Of a stretch of 64,000 bases of DNA, positions 46,141-57,745 are shown piece by piece. Where the stretch lies: the NCBI GenBank assembly GCA_026826555.1, contig JAKSZT010054215.1, positions 21,667,295 to 21,731,294 of the forward strand, written 5' to 3'. Source of the DNA: Tolypeutes matacus (lineage: Eukaryota; Chordata; Mammalia; Cingulata; Chlamyphoridae). A program made the position numbers and the translations under genes. Each line of letters opens with the position of its first letter. Position 1 is the first letter of the stretch. The notes under the pieces were generated by a model. It saw only the letters and a list, made by a program, of their open reading frames with translations, ran no database searches and was not told the DNA's origin.

Positions 46141-46423
46141 GGGATCTTGGTAGCACCTGGGATGTGGAAGGAAATCTGAGTTTCACAATGCTGTAAATTC
46201 AATGGACCATGTTCCGATCACTTTTTTTTTTTTTGTACATGCTTTTTTTTTTAACTTTATTTTGTACATTTAATAATTGAAAACATAAGCAATTAAAAAC
46301 TAAAAAGTAAACACAGATGAATAAATATATACATTTCTCAATTAAATGTAATGGATACATGTAAATTTTGTTGTTGTTGTTGTTTTTTGTGAATCAAACA
46401 ATATATTACACAATATATTTGGT

Positions 46424-49400
46424 TCATAGTAATGCATTCATACAGTATTTGTCCTTTTGTGTCTGGCTTGCTTCACTCAACATAAAGTCCTCCAGGTTCA
46501 TCCATGTTGCCATATGCTTTATGACTTCATTTATTCTTACAGCTGCATAATATTCCATCGTGTGAATAGATCACAGTTTGTTTATCCATTCATCTGTTGA
46601 TGGACACCTGGGTTGTTTCCAACTTTTGGCAATGGTAAATAATGTGGCTATGAACATCGGTGTGCAGATGTCTGTTCGTGTCACTGCTCTCAGTTCTTCT
46701 GGGTATATACCCAGTAGTGGTATTGCAGGGTCACGTGGCAAGTCTATATTCAACTTCTTTAGGAACTGCCAAACAGTCCTCCATAGTGGTTGTACCATCC
46801 TGCATTCCCACCAACAGTGAAGAAGTGTTCCTATCTCTCCACATCCTCTCCAACACTTGTAGTTCTCTGTCTTTTTAATAGTGGCCCTTCTGATAGGTGT
46901 GAAATGATATCTCATTGTAGTTTTGATTTGCATTTCCCTAACCATGTGTGATGTTGAGCATTTCTTCATGTGTTTTTTTGCCATTTGTATTTCTTCTTCG
47001 GAGAAATGTCTATTCAAGTCTTTGGCCCATTTTTTAATTGGGTCATTTGTCTTTTTATTGTTGAGCTGTAACATCTCTTTATATATCCTGGATATTAAAC
47101 CCTTATCAGATATGTGATTTCCGAATATATTTTCCCTTTGAGTTGGCTGCCTTTTCACCCTTCTGACAAATTCCTGTGAGGTGCAAAAGTGTTTAATTTT
47201 GAGGAGGTCCCATTTAACTACTTTTTCTTTTGTTGCACGTGCTTTGGGTGTGAGGTCCAAGAAACCACCACCTACTACAAGGTCTTGAAGATGTTTCCCT
47301 ACATTTTCTTCCAGTAGTTTTATGGTCCTGGCTTTTATATTTAGATCTTTGATCCATTTTGAGTTGATTCTTGTATAGGGGGTGAGATAGGGATCCTCTT
47401 TCATTCTTTTGGTTATAGATATCCAGTTCTCCCAACACCATTTGTTGAAGAGACTGTTTTTTCCCATTAGTGTGGGCTTGGTAGGTTTGTCAAAAACCAG
47501 TTGACTGTATAGGTGAGGGTATAGGGTATATTTGTGGGTTCTCAATTCTATTCCACTGATCGATATGTCTATCTTTATGCCAGTACCATGCTGTTTTGAC
47601 CACTGTAGCTTTGTAATATGTTTCAAGGTCAGGAAGTGAAATTCCTCCCACATAGCTCTTCTTTTTTAGAATGCTTTTGGCTATTCGGGTGCACTTACCC
47701 TTCCAGATGAATTTGGTAATTGCCTTCTCTAATTCTGTAAAGTAAGCTGTTGAGATTTTGATTGGTATTGAATTGAATCTATAAATCATTTTGGGCACGA
47801 TTGACATCTTCACGATATTTATTCTTCCAATCCATGTACACGGAATGTCTTTCCATTTGTTTAGGTCTTTTTAAATTTCTTTTAGCATTGTTTTGTAGTT
47901 TTCTGCATATAGGTCCTGTATTTCCTTAGTTAAATTGACTCCTAGGTATTTGAGTCTTTTGTTGCTATTGAAAATGGAATTTTCCTCCTGATTTCCTCCT
48001 CAGATTGTTCAGTGCTAGTGTACAAAAACATTACTGTTTTTTGCGTGTTGATCTTATATCCTGCCACTTTGCTGAACTCATTTATTAGTTCAAGTAGCTT
48101 TGTTGTGGATAGCAGGATTTTCTAAATACAGGATCATGTCATCTGCAAACAGTGAGAGTTTTACTTCCTCTTTTCCTATTTGGACGCCTTTAATATTTTT
48201 GTCTTGTCTAATTGCCCTAGCTAGAACTTCTAGTACAATGTTGAATAACAATGGTGACAGTGGGCATCCTTGTCTTGTTCCTGATCTTAGGGGGAAAGCT
48301 TTCAACCTTTCCCCATTGAGTATGATGGTGGCTGTGGGTTTCTCATATATGCCTTTTATCATATTGAGGAATTTTCCTTTTATTCCTATCTTTTGAAGTA
48401 TTTTTATCAAAAAAGGATGTTGGATTTTGTCGAATGCCTTTTCTGCATCTATTGAGATGATCATGTGGTTTTTTTCCTTCAATTTGTTAATGTGGTGTAT
48501 TACATTGATTGATTTCCTTATGTTGAACCAGCCTTGCATACCAGGAATAAATCCCACTTGGTCGTGATGTATAAGTCTTTTGATATGCTGTTGGATTCGA
48601 TTTGCAAGTATTTTGTTGAGAATTTTTGCATCTATGTTCATGAGAGAGATTGATCTGTAATATTCTTTTCTTGTGGAATCTTTATCTGGCTTTGGTATTA
48701 GGGTGATGTTGGCTTCATAAAATGTGTTGGGTAATTTTCCCTCCTCTTCAATTTTTTTGGAAGAGTTTAAACAGGATTGGTGTTAATTCTTTTTGAAATG
48801 CTTGGTAGAACTCACATGTGAAGCCATCTGGTCCTGGACTTTTCTTTGCTGGGAGATTTTTGATGACGGATTCAATCTCCTTAATTGTGATTGGTTTGTT
48901 AAGTTCTTGTATTTCTTGTTGTGTCAGTGTAGGTTGGTTATGAGTTTCTAGAAATTTGTCCATTTCATCCAGGTTGTCTAGGTTGTTGGCATATAGTTTC
49001 TCATAATATCCTCTTATGATTCTTTTTATTTCTGTGAGGTCATTTGTAATTTCCCCCCTTTCATTTCTGATTGTATTTATTTGCATCTTCTCTCTTTTTT
49101 TCTTTGTTAGTCTAGCGAGGGGTTTGTCAATTTTATTGATCTTCTCAAAGAACCAGCTTTTGGTTTTGTTGATTTTTCTCTATTGCTTTTTTGTTCTCAT
49201 TTTCGTTTATTTCCACTCTAATCTTTATTATTTCTTTCCTTCTACTTGCTTTGGGATTGGTTTGCTGTTCTTTTTCTAGTTTCTCAAGTTGTTCAGTTAA
49301 ATATTTGAGTTTAGCTCTTTCTCGTTTCTTAATATAGGCATTTAGGGCTATAAATTTCCCTCTCAAGACTGCCTTTGCTGTATCCCATAAGTTTTGATAT

Positions 49401-50249
49401 GTTGTGTTCTCATTTTCATTTGTCTCAATATATTTACTGATTTCACTTGCAATTTCTTCTTTGACCCACTGAATATTTAGGAGTGTGTTGTTCAGTCTCC
49501 ACACATTTGCAAATTTCCTTTTTTCCTGTCTGTTATTGATTTCTAGTTTCATTCCATTATTATCTGAGAAGGTGCTTTGTATAATTTCAATCTTTTTATA
49601 TTTATTGAGAGCTGTATTGTGACCTAACATGTGGTCTATCCTGGAGAAAGATCCATGGGCACTTGAGAAGAATGTATAATCCGCTGAGTTTGGATGCAGT
49701 TTTCTGTATTATGTCTGTTAGGTCTAACTTGTTTATCATATTGTTCAAGTTCACTGTTTCCTTGTTGATCTTCTGTCTAGTTGTTCTATCTAATGTTGTG
49801 AGAGGGGTGTTGAAGTCTCCGATGATTATTGTAGAAACGTCTATTTCTCCCTCCAGTTTTGCCAGAGTTTGTCTCATATATTTTGGGGCACCCTGGTTAG
49901 GTGCGTAGATATTTATGACTGTTATATCTTCCTGGAGGATCGTCCCTTTTATTAATATATAATGGCCTTCCGCATCTCTTATCACTTTTTTGCATTTGAA
50001 GTCTGTTTTGTCTGATATTAGTATAGCTACCCCTGCTCTTTTCTGTTTACTATTCTCATGGATTATCTTTTTCCAACCTTTTACTTTCAGCCGGCTTGTA
50101 TCCTTGTGTCTGAGATGAGTTTCTTGTAAGCAGCATATGGATGGCTCATGTTTTTTTATGCATTCTGTCAGCCTGTATCTTTTGATTGGGGAATTTAATC
50201 CATTCACATTCAATGATATTACTGAAAATGCACTATTTATTTCCTTCAT
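46424..50249 (-). pseudogene. L1 ORF2 (endonuclease-reverse transcriptase), disrupted
   Basis: Read 50,249 to 46,424. The N-terminal APE-type endonuclease shows 'SLNVNGLNSP', 'CCLQETHL', 'NIYAPN' and 'IIGDFNTPL'. The reverse-transcriptase domain (48,090-48,641) shows '[15 protein letters not shown]' and '[10 protein letters not shown]', the FADD catalytic box. The C-terminal cysteine-rich segment (46,571-47,653) has '[18 protein letters not shown]'. Frameshifts or stops separate at least six open stretches, including breaks near 49,700, 49,120, 48,700 and 47,850 and a premature TGA at 46,571. The final ORF2 codons continue to 46,424. Family length is about 1,275 residues and the remnant covers essentially all of it. 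No active protein can be made. Confidence 0.93.
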
Positions 50250-50330
50250 TTTATTCTTTGGTTTTCATATGTCATCTTATTTTTGTCTTTCTTTTTACTC
50301 TTTTGGTTATCCTCTCTGCTTTTCTTTCTT

Positions 50331-51515
50331 CTATACTCTCCTCCAAGCCTCTCTCTCCTGTCTTTTTCTTTCAGGTTCTAAGGCTTCCTTTAATATTTCC
50401 TGCAAAGGTGGATTCTTTTTTGCAAATTCTCTTAGTTTCTGTTTGTTAGTGAATACTTTATATTCACCTTCATATTTGAAGGACATTTTTGCTGGATAAA
50501 GAATTCTCGGCTGGCAGTTTTTCTCTTTCAGTTTCCTAATTGTATCATACCACTGTCTTCTCGCTTCCATGGTTTCTGAAGAGAAATCTGCACAAAGTCT
50601 TACTGACGTCCTTTGTACGTGATCATTTGCTTCTCTCTTGCTGTTCTGAGAATTTTCTCTTTATCTTTTACATTTGACATTCTGAATAACATGTGTCTTG
50701 GCGTAGGTCTATTAGGATTTATTCTTATTGGGGTACGGTGTGCTTCTTGGACATGTAAGTTCATTTCTTTCGTGAGAGTTGGGAAATTTTCAGCTATTAT
50801 TTCCCAAAAAATACTCTTTCTGTCCCTTTTCCTTTCTCTTCTCCTTCTGGAACTCCCATGACACGTATGTTCTTGTGTTTTGTGTTGTCATTCAACTCTC
50901 TGAGCCCCTGCTCAATTTTTTCCATTCTTTTCTCTCTCTGTTCTTTTCTCTCTTCAATTTTAGCTGCTCTGTCTTCAGTATCACTTATTCTTTCTTCTAT
51001 CATTTCGAGTCTGCTGTTGTATGCTTCAAATGTATTTTTGAGGGAAGCGGCTGTGGCTCAATCAGTAGGGCTCCCGTTTACCATATGGGAGGCCCCGGGT
51101 TCGGTTCTCGGGGCCTCCTGGTGAAGGCAAGCCCGCCCGCATGGCGTGGTTAGCTGACCCAGCGAGCACAAGCAGCAAGGGGGGGATAAATGAATAAATA
51201 AATAAAATCTTTAAAAAAAAAAAATGTATTTTTGACTTCACCTATTGTGTCTTTCATTCCCATGAACTCCGTTACTTTTCTGTTCAGTGTTTCGAATTCT
51301 TCTTTGCATTCGCGCAATGACTTCTTGTTGTCATTGATCTCTTTAACTATATTGTCTTTCATCTCATTAATTTGATTTTGGAAATTTGTGCTCATCTCAC
51401 TGATTAGTTCTCTCAAATTCTGCATCTCTTCTGGGACTTTGCTGTATTCCTTTTCTTGGGCCATGTCTTCTATTTTCTTAGTATGGCCTGTAATTTTTTG
51501 CTGGTGCTTAGGCAT
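50331..51515 (-). pseudogene. L1 ORF1 (RNA-binding chaperone), disrupted
   Basis: Read 51,515 to 50,331. It starts MPKHQQKI, with a coiled-coil-rich segment (51,240-51,515). The DAS-SINE breaks it at 51,042-51,221. Then come heptad-like 'MIEERISDTEDRAAKIEERK', the RRM entry 'KHKNIRVMGVPEGEEKGKG', and the C-terminal domain 'CQPRILYPAKMSFKYEG' ending 'ERKRQEREAWRRV'. A frame change separates the RRM and C-terminal parts. Layout and length fit mammalian L1 ORF1p (about 340 residues). Confidence 0.9.
51028..51235 (+). mobile_element. Young DAS-type SINE (51,042-51,221) with exact 14-bp TSD, inside L1 ORF1
   Basis: AAATGTATTTTTGA occurs exactly at 51,028-51,041 and 51,222-51,235. The SINE has the full head, GC-rich middle, TAAATGAATAAATAAA tail and poly-A. 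It is close to identical to the copy at 32,346. The order of events is clear: L1 first, then SINE. Confidence 0.96.
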
Positions 51516-52089
51516 CTGGTTAGTTTGTATTTTACTTAGATGCTCTATCTCTTTCTCTTTTATGGGGTTTTAGTGGCAGGAGGCTGTGAGTTACCACCGC
51601 TCTTTGATTTTTGGCTCAAACTTGATTGTTAGGATTGTTCTGCTTGTTGCTCAAAACTCTGATCACTTTTAATAGATTATAAAGAGATTGTTCAGATATA
51701 CACGTGTACAGTATTTAATCAGGTTTTGACTACGGGAACTTTATTTTTATCATCAGAGTATGACTTTCAACTTTGGTGTGGGGAAGGCATGTTGTTAGAG
51801 AAAAAGGAGATTTTTTGGGGGAACGGCACCCTCTCTTGCTGCAGAGGCTACTTCCTGTGTTGGAAGGCGGATGGTCTTTAAATGCACAGGGTAGGTAGGG
51901 AGGTGGTGGGTGCTGCTGCTGCTGCAGGGCTTTGAGATCTCCACGGGGGGCTTCCCCCTCCTACCCCCCTCCTATCACCCTCCCACCCACAGTCCTTTGC
52001 CTAGTTGGGAGGCTGAGCTGTTTAAAGGATCTTCCTAACCTCTCTCAAATACGGGCATCCCCACCTCCATACATACAGGTTACTTGGGG

Positions 52090-52455
52090 AAAAAACAGCT
52101 TTATTGAGATATAATTCACCTGCCTTACAATTCAGTCTTTTAACAATGGCTTTCAGTATTTTCAGAGTTGTGCATGCATCCGCCACTATCAATTTTAGAA
52201 GCTTTTCATTACTCCAAAAAGAAATCCCCAACACTTTAGCTGCCTCCCGCCATTCCCTTCTACCGCTAGCCCCTGGCAACCTCTATTGTACTTTCTGTCT
52301 CTATGGATTTATCTATTCTGGACAGTTGAAATAAATGGAATCATACAAGAAATGGTCTTTTATGACTGATTTCTTTCACATAAGGTTTTCAGGGTTCATC
52401 CATGGTGTAGCATGAATCAGTACTTCATTCTTCATTGCTGAGTATGTACACTGCA
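52090..52455 (-). mobile_element. L1M LINE 3' end (antisense)
   Basis: 'cagctttattgagatataat' then 'tcacctgccttacaattcag', 'agagttgtgcatgcatccgc', 'cctggcaacctctattgtac' and 'agggttcatccatggtgtag' follow the antisense old L1 3' end. Confidence 0.85.
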
Positions 52456-53204
52456 TTTGCACTCGATGTGTTCTTGGAAAAGCACAGGAAATTGAAATGT
52501 GTGATAGTCAAAAATACACTGACTTACATGTTATAAAAAAAAATTGTGCTGAGAGCTAAAAAATTTATATGTATTGGTCCCGATTTCATATGGGCAGATG
52601 AATTTCTTCTCTTTCACAATAGAATACAAAGTCCATGGAGTTTGTGAGTGAATCTGAAGATTGCTGGTTTTCTGGTGGCCTAATGATTTTCTTCCATTCA
52701 ATGATTTATCAATTACTTTTTAAATATCCATGACATTCCAGGCACTGTGTCACACTGGCAGTAAATACAATGATGAATAAAATGAGCATGATCTTTCCCT
52801 TATGGAGCTCACAGAGTTGTTGTTGGTGGGAGTAGATATTAAACAAAATATTAAATAAGATATGAAACAAAATGATGTTAGAATTACAAATCTGAGAGAA
52901 GTGCTTTAAAGAAAAATAAAATGTTACTAAGAGCATGATGAGGGCCTCCTTTGGAATGGTGTGTGGTCAGGTCTCTTGGAAGAGATTATACCTGAGTTGA
53001 GAACTGAAGGATGAAAAGTCAGGGGAACAGCAGTCCAGGCAGTGGGCACAGCATGCGCAAAGACCCTGGGGTGATGAGAGCTTAGTGCTGGGTTCTGGGA
53101 ACTAAGAGAAGGCCAGGGCAACTTGCGTGAAGTGACTGGCTGAGAAGCAAGGGGTGAGGTGGACAGCAGCCAAAGGGTAGAGAACCTGACAGCAAGGTAT
53201 TAAC

Positions 53205-53626
53205 ATATATTTTTAAAAATTTATTGTGGTCACATATATTTAGCATAAATTCTACCATTTTAACCATTTTTAAGTGTACAATTCACTGGCATTAATTATA
53301 TTAACAACGTTGTGCCACTGTCACCACCATCTATTCCCAAAACCTTTCCATTACCTCAAATGGAAACTCTGTACCCATTAAGCACTAACCACCCCTCCCC
53401 ATTTCTCCCTCTCCCCAGCTCCAGGAAACCTCTAATCTAACCTGTATGAATTTGCTTATTCTGGATATTTCATTTAATTGATATCACAATTTCATGCATA
53501 CAATAGTTGTACTTTTGTGTCTGGCTTATTTCACTCAACATGATATCTTCAAGGGTCATCCATGTTGTAGCACGCGTCAGAACTTCATTCCTTTTTATGG
53601 CTGAATACATTACCATATTGGTAGGC
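53205..53626 (-). mobile_element. Antisense L1M 3' end inserted in L2
   Basis: 'aattctaccattttaaccat' then 'ttttaagtgtacaattcact', 'ccattacctcaaatggaaac', 'tttgtgtctggcttatttca' and 'gggtcatccatgttgtagca' are classic antisense L1M. Confidence 0.87.
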
Positions 53627-53792
53627 AATGGAGTGACAATATGAAGAATGGGTTGGGGGGTGGGACAAGACCAGTAGCAGGGACAACACCAGTTAGGAGG
53701 CCACCATGGTGACCATGGGAGAGATGAGGTGGGCTCAGGCCAGGAGGGCAGGAGTGGAGATGAGTAGAAGTGGGTGGTAGGAGCTGCATTTC

Positions 53793-54153
53793 AGGAGTGG
53801 AATCTTTTTTTTTAATTTTTTATTTATTTTTAAAAGATACTTAGATTACATAAATTGTTACATAAAACAATATGAGGGGGGTTGAAATCTCTCCTCAGAC
53901 CCCCTCCATTGGGAGAGCGTCCCAATAAACTTCCTGCCTGCAAAAAAAAAAAAAAAAAAAAAAAAACAAAAAACAATATGAGGGATTCTCATATGCCCCA
54001 CTCCCCAGACCTCCCACTTTTACCCACACTAACAACTTCTTTCATTAGTGTGATACATTCATTGCAATTGATGAGCACATTTTGGAGCATTGCCACTAAG
54101 CATGGACTGTAGTTTACATTGTAGTTTACACTCTCTCCCAAGGAGTGTAATCT
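53793..54153 (-). mobile_element. LINE 3' end (53,806-54,140), antisense, with 13-bp TSD, itself carrying an insertion
   Basis: AGGAGTGGAATCT (53,793-53,805) and AGGAGTGTAATCT (54,141-54,153) flank a T-started element with 'attagattaca'-like start, 'ctcatatgccccactcccca', 'cttctttcattagtgtgata' and 'agcattgccactaagcatgg'. It matches the 3' end of the family at 58,885-61,417. A smaller retroposed sequence lies within (53,879-53,969). Confidence 0.85.
53864..53984 (+). mobile_element. Retroposed transcript 3' tail (53,879-53,969) with exact 15-bp TSD
   Basis: AAAACAATATGAGGG is present at 53,864-53,878 and 53,970-53,984. Between them are about 62 bp ending 'cgtcccaataaacttcctgc' plus 'ctgc' and a long poly-A run. 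The AATAAA lies about 14 bp before the poly-A, as in a processed transcript. The upstream text ('gaccccctccattgggagag') recalls an LTR R-region, so an LTR-initiated or retroviral transcript is one possible source (inference). It was mobilised by L1-type machinery. Confidence 0.82.
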
Positions 54154-54444
54154 GTCTTGGTGATGATTGGTTTTGAGGAGTAGAGAAGGGAAGTGTTGTG
54201 TTGGGTGACCAAGATTTCTAACAGAAGCAACTAAAGCTAATAGTGTCACTGGGCTAGAGGAGCAGCTTTGGAAGATTAAGAATTTAGATTTGGTCATGTT
54301 AAGTTTGAGATGCCCAAGAGTGGAGAGCTCAAGCTTTGGTAGATTCAGACAAGTAGGCTGGAGACAGAGAACTTTGGGAGTTGGCAATGTGGAGTTGGCT
54401 TTTAGGAGAGTCACAGGGAGATTGGAAAAGTTTATGGAACTTAG

Positions 54445-55265
54445 GCTTCTTATCGTTATGTCAGCTTTTAATTTTTGTGAAATGTATTTTTTTTTTTTTT
54501 TTTTTTAGCAATAAAGCATTCAAATAATGGCATAAACCCTACTTTTGGACAAAGATGACAGTGGAAAGCTGTTGTACCAGGACCAGGCTTAAAAGCTATC
54601 AGCAAATGCAGGACAGGGCTCATTTTATTAAATGAAAACTTGCTAAATAAAGGAATTTCATATTGAAAAAGGGGATTTAAATTGGCTTGTGTGGCCTGGC
54701 CTAAAAACCAAATCACTCTTCCTAATAATGTTGGTAGTAATATAACAAAATGGTATTGCTTCTGCTTATAAAGATACTGTACTTTCACATGTAGTTTTTA
54801 GTAATCAATTCTGTGATGTATGTATTTACTGACTTATTTTGGCAAGTGTATAAGTATGTCCCATATAATATTTAGGACATACTTATACTAAAATATTGAA
54901 TATCTAATATTCAAATTTAACTGCCTAGTATATTATCTCAAAAGTGAACTTTTGGAACACAGAGCTGTTGTAATTTGGGGACTAGCTAGCTGTATATTCA
55001 AATATTTTCTGACTCCTAGATCTTCAATGCCTTGTTTTGTTCTGTTGGGGGGTGATGGTGCCAGGAGGATTTTCCTAGTCTCTCAGAATGCCTCTGCTGT
55101 ATTTCCTGGTCCTTTAATGAATATTTATAATTTGTAATAAACAACAGCCTGTTTTTGAGAATCGGGTCTTGGGTTCAGGAGATGTCAGATCTGGCTCACT
55201 CACTGAAAAGTTGTTTGACTTTGGCTAATAATGATAATTTTCTACGTTTCTAGACCTCTTGATAG
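54445..55265. other. Stretch without a recognised feature
   Basis: Begins with a T-run (54,487-54,508). No exon and no named repeat. Confidence 0.4.
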
Positions 55266-55269
55266 TTTT

Positions 55270-55383
55270 AAAATCTTCTCATTGCGGGGAGCAGGTGTAG
55301 CTTAGTGGTTGAGCACCTGCTTCGCATGTACAAGGAACTGGGTTCATTCCCCAGTACCTCCTTTAAAAAAAGTCTTCTCTTTG
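55270..55383 (+). mobile_element. Short DAS-related SINE (about 55,285-55,368)
   Basis: A head-only copy with box A-like 'gtgtagcttagtggttgagc' and box B-like 'gggttcattccccagtacct', followed by a short A-run. AAATCTTCTCATTG and AAGTCTTCTCTTTG form an imperfect duplication around it. Confidence 0.8.
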
Positions 55384-55517
55384 GGAGTTGGCAGGCAGGT
55401 ATCCCCATGGAACAGATGAGAAACCCAAGGGAAAGCAAGTTTTGGGGGGGTGGTCAGTGGCAAGATTAGGTTAGGACAATCGTTTTCTAACTTTCAGTTC
55501 AGTGATCATCAGTTACT

Positions 55518-55610
55518 TCTTTTTTTTTTCCCTAGGAGGTACCAGAGATTGAACCCAGGACCTCGTATATAGGAAGCAGTTGCTCAGGCACAGAGCCACA
55601 TCTACTCCCC
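55518..55610 (-). mobile_element. Short DAS-related SINE, minus
   Basis: T-run at the left, then 'ggaggtaccagagattgaac' then 'ccaggacctcg' (complement of box B) and 'gagccacatctactccc' (complement of the 5' head). Confidence 0.82.
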
Positions 55611-55639
55611 AATACGAGTTGGTTTTATCGTTTATTTGT

Positions 55640-55731
55640 CTGTTTGTTTTCAGGAGGTACCAGAGATCGAACCCGGGACCTCATACATGAGAAGCAGGCA
55701 CTCAACCACTTGAGCTACATCTGCACCCCCA
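55640..55731 (-). mobile_element. Short DAS-related SINE, minus, second in tandem
   Basis: Same structure as the previous copy: 'ggaggtaccagagatcgaac' then 'ccgggacctca' and 'cttgagctacatctgcaccc'. Three DAS-type copies lie within 450 bp. Confidence 0.84.
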
Positions 55732-55739
55732 GTTAATTT

Positions 55740-57560
55740 TCTAAGCTCACATTTCTTCATGCTTCAAGTGGTGGATCTGATGTTTCATAAGATAATATAA
55801 TTCTGCCTCTGCATATTCTCCTTTGCCATAGGTTCAATTTTAAAATTTTACCAGTGTGTAAATAATTTTAACCATTGTAGGTCAAGATGACAAAACATGC
55901 TTTTCTGTTCTGTTCATTCCTATTCATGTCTATAAAATATTTTTATATCTATGTAGTGAATACTACAAGTTCCTTTGGAAAATTTAACATTTCAAGTAAG
56001 TTCTCTTTTCTTTTTTAAATCTTCAGAAAAATAAAATACCAACATTCATGTATCTATCACTGAAGTTTGACAAAAGTTAGAGCATTTTAAAATGAAGAGG
56101 CCTATTTTTTAAGTTGGAAAGTCAATAAAGCTGTGTAATGAATAAGGCACAGTTTTGAAAAAAAGAAGCTTATGGCAAAGGCCAACCCAAAATAATGAGA
56201 GGAAATGTCATCACATACCCAATTCTACAGAGCTTCAGTGTTCTAGATGGAACTTTTATGCCCACGTTTTATCAGTTGAAGTTATATTTCTTATAGGTTC
56301 TTTTGCACATGTTGTAAGGAAATCTGTCAGAAAATATGGCTTTAATTGTACTTGGCACAGGAACTTGGGACTGTACCACTGTAACAGTAAAAGTGTATTT
56401 TGTTTGCTACATTGTCTTAGACATTGTGTAATGGTATCATATCCTTAGCATTTAATATTAATACTAGCTTCTTGTCTTCAAAATTTTTTATTTGAATACT
56501 TATTTTTAAATCTTCTCAATCATATTTCTATTATAGCACCCTGAGAGGGGAGTCCTTGCATGTTTTTGGAATTTGTCTAACTAAGCTTTAAGTTGTTAGG
56601 GGTCTTTTTTCTGTCCCAACATGTTCAAAGTCAATGTCAGCCTCATGTCTGTCTGTATTTTAACATCTCTTACTAGAGGTGGCAAAGATGGCAGTATCAC
56701 TTCTTTGTACTCAAGCAAATCTTGATTGTTTAAAAGTCTGGGATTGGGGCCCAGACATCTGTTTGGAGGAAACCTCTAGGTGGTTGAGAGCCCCTGGCCT
56801 AGAGGTTTTTGATGGGTAGGATTCAGCCTCAGAAGGAAAGGGTGTGTTAGGATTCCTTAGTGATATGGCCTTCCGCAGGTGAGCAGGACAGATACGGGGC
56901 AGGGCTGTCACCTCCCTGAACCACAGTGTAATTGCTGGTTGGCTTGTGTGTTTGCACGAGGCTGTGATCTCGGTGGGGAGCTTCTCTGAGGCTGCTGCTC
57001 TGCTCCCAGCACAGTGCTGCACTTGTACGACTCCAGTGACTTCAGTTAGTGAAGTCAGAAACTTGCCTTTTTCTACACTTAAAGTCACTGGCGTTAGCTA
57101 CCATTATTAATGACACGTTTCATGAAGGCGTTGAAGTTGGCTGTTTTTGTAGTGACTCTATGATCAAAAGAATCTGCCTTGGCCTAATCAAATGAAGTTT
57201 GTGGCTTTCATACCTTCGATGAGCTGCCAGAGGGTCCAACCAAGTGGTTGGACCTTATAACTTAGTAAAATAATCACAAACAAAATAGATATTTCAGGGT
57301 TTTTGCACCAATTTTTGGTACATAGTCCCATGCTTTGCAAATGCCACAGAATACCAGAGATTAATTTTACTTAGCACCTACTAGGGAAAAGTGGACTCTG
57401 TGACATCATGATCTGGTTTAGAGATCTTTTTACTAATAGCACTTGAAAACTCCTAGACCATTCTATAACTCTGAGCTATAAAATGACATTTGCACACAAG
57501 GAAAAAACAGCTCACACCTATATTTGCTCACTGTTCTATTTTGGATTTCTGTTATTGTCA
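55740..57560. other. Mostly unrecognised sequence
   Basis: A weak MER5-like fragment may lie at 56,735-56,815 ('gattggggcccagacatctg', 'gagagcccctggcc'). Otherwise no feature; ORFs under 126 codons without domains. Confidence 0.4.
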
Positions 57561-57561
57561 A

Positions 57562-57745
57562 AAGACAAAGGATAGGGAGCGGATGTGGCTCAAGCAGTTG
57601 GGCACCCATCTCCCACATGGGAGGTCCCAGGTTCGGTTCCCAGTGCCTCCTAAAGAAGGCGAGCAGACAACAAGCGGACACAATGAGCAGAGACAAATGA
57701 GCAGACAGATGAGGGAACCATCTAGGGAGGGGGAAGACAAAGGGT
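57562..57745 (+). mobile_element. DAS-type SINE (57,575-57,732) with TSD
   Basis: Full head ('gatgtggctcaagcagttgg', box B 'ggttcggttcccagtgcctc') and a GAGCAGACA-type tail without TAAATAAA. AAGACAAAGGATA (57,562-57,574) and AAGACAAAGGGTA (57,733-57,745) flank it with one difference. Closer to the 18.5- and 15.4-kb copies than to the young 32.3/51.0-kb type. Confidence 0.92.

Larger units (their letters stand above)
46216..51670 (-). mobile_element. L1 retrotransposon (46,226-51,660), minus, inactive
   Basis: A 5.4-kb L1 runs right to left: poly-A side (T-rich) at 46,226-46,250, ORF2 at 46,424-50,249, ORF1 at 50,331-51,515 and about 145 bp of 5' UTR up to 51,660. The 10-bp target duplication GATCACTTTT is at 46,216-46,225 and 51,661-51,670. 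The short 5' UTR indicates 5' truncation just upstream of ORF1. Both ORFs are broken, and a DAS-SINE (51,042-51,221) lies in ORF1, so it inserted later. Long well-preserved coding stretches suggest a fairly recent, armadillo-lineage L1. Confidence 0.95.
52690..54440 (-). repeat. L2 LINE (antisense) split by two LINE insertions
   Basis: Three collinear L2 pieces: 52,690-53,200 ('tccaggcactgtgtcacact', 'ttatggagctcacagagttg', 'gcaaagaccctggggtgatg'), 53,627-53,805 ('agaccagtagcagggac', 'caccagttaggaggccacca') and 54,141-54,440 ('tttggtcatgttaagtttga' then 'gatgcccaagagtggaga'). They follow the antisense L2 order without overlap. Confidence 0.82.

Noticed and set aside
46571..47653. 360-codon minus ORF as an independent gene
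   Set aside because: It is the C-terminal part of L1 ORF2 (cysteine box and downstream frame), not a host gene.
48090..48641. Reverse-transcriptase ORF as part of a retron or retrovirus
   Set aside because: FADD-box RT with an upstream APE endonuclease and L1 C-terminus, and no LTRs around it: an L1 ORF2 fragment.
55285..55731. Regularly spaced short similar units suggestive of a CRISPR-like array
   Set aside because: The units are tRNA-derived SINEs in both orientations with A/T-rich tails, in a vertebrate genome. There are no spacers of equal length and no cas genes.
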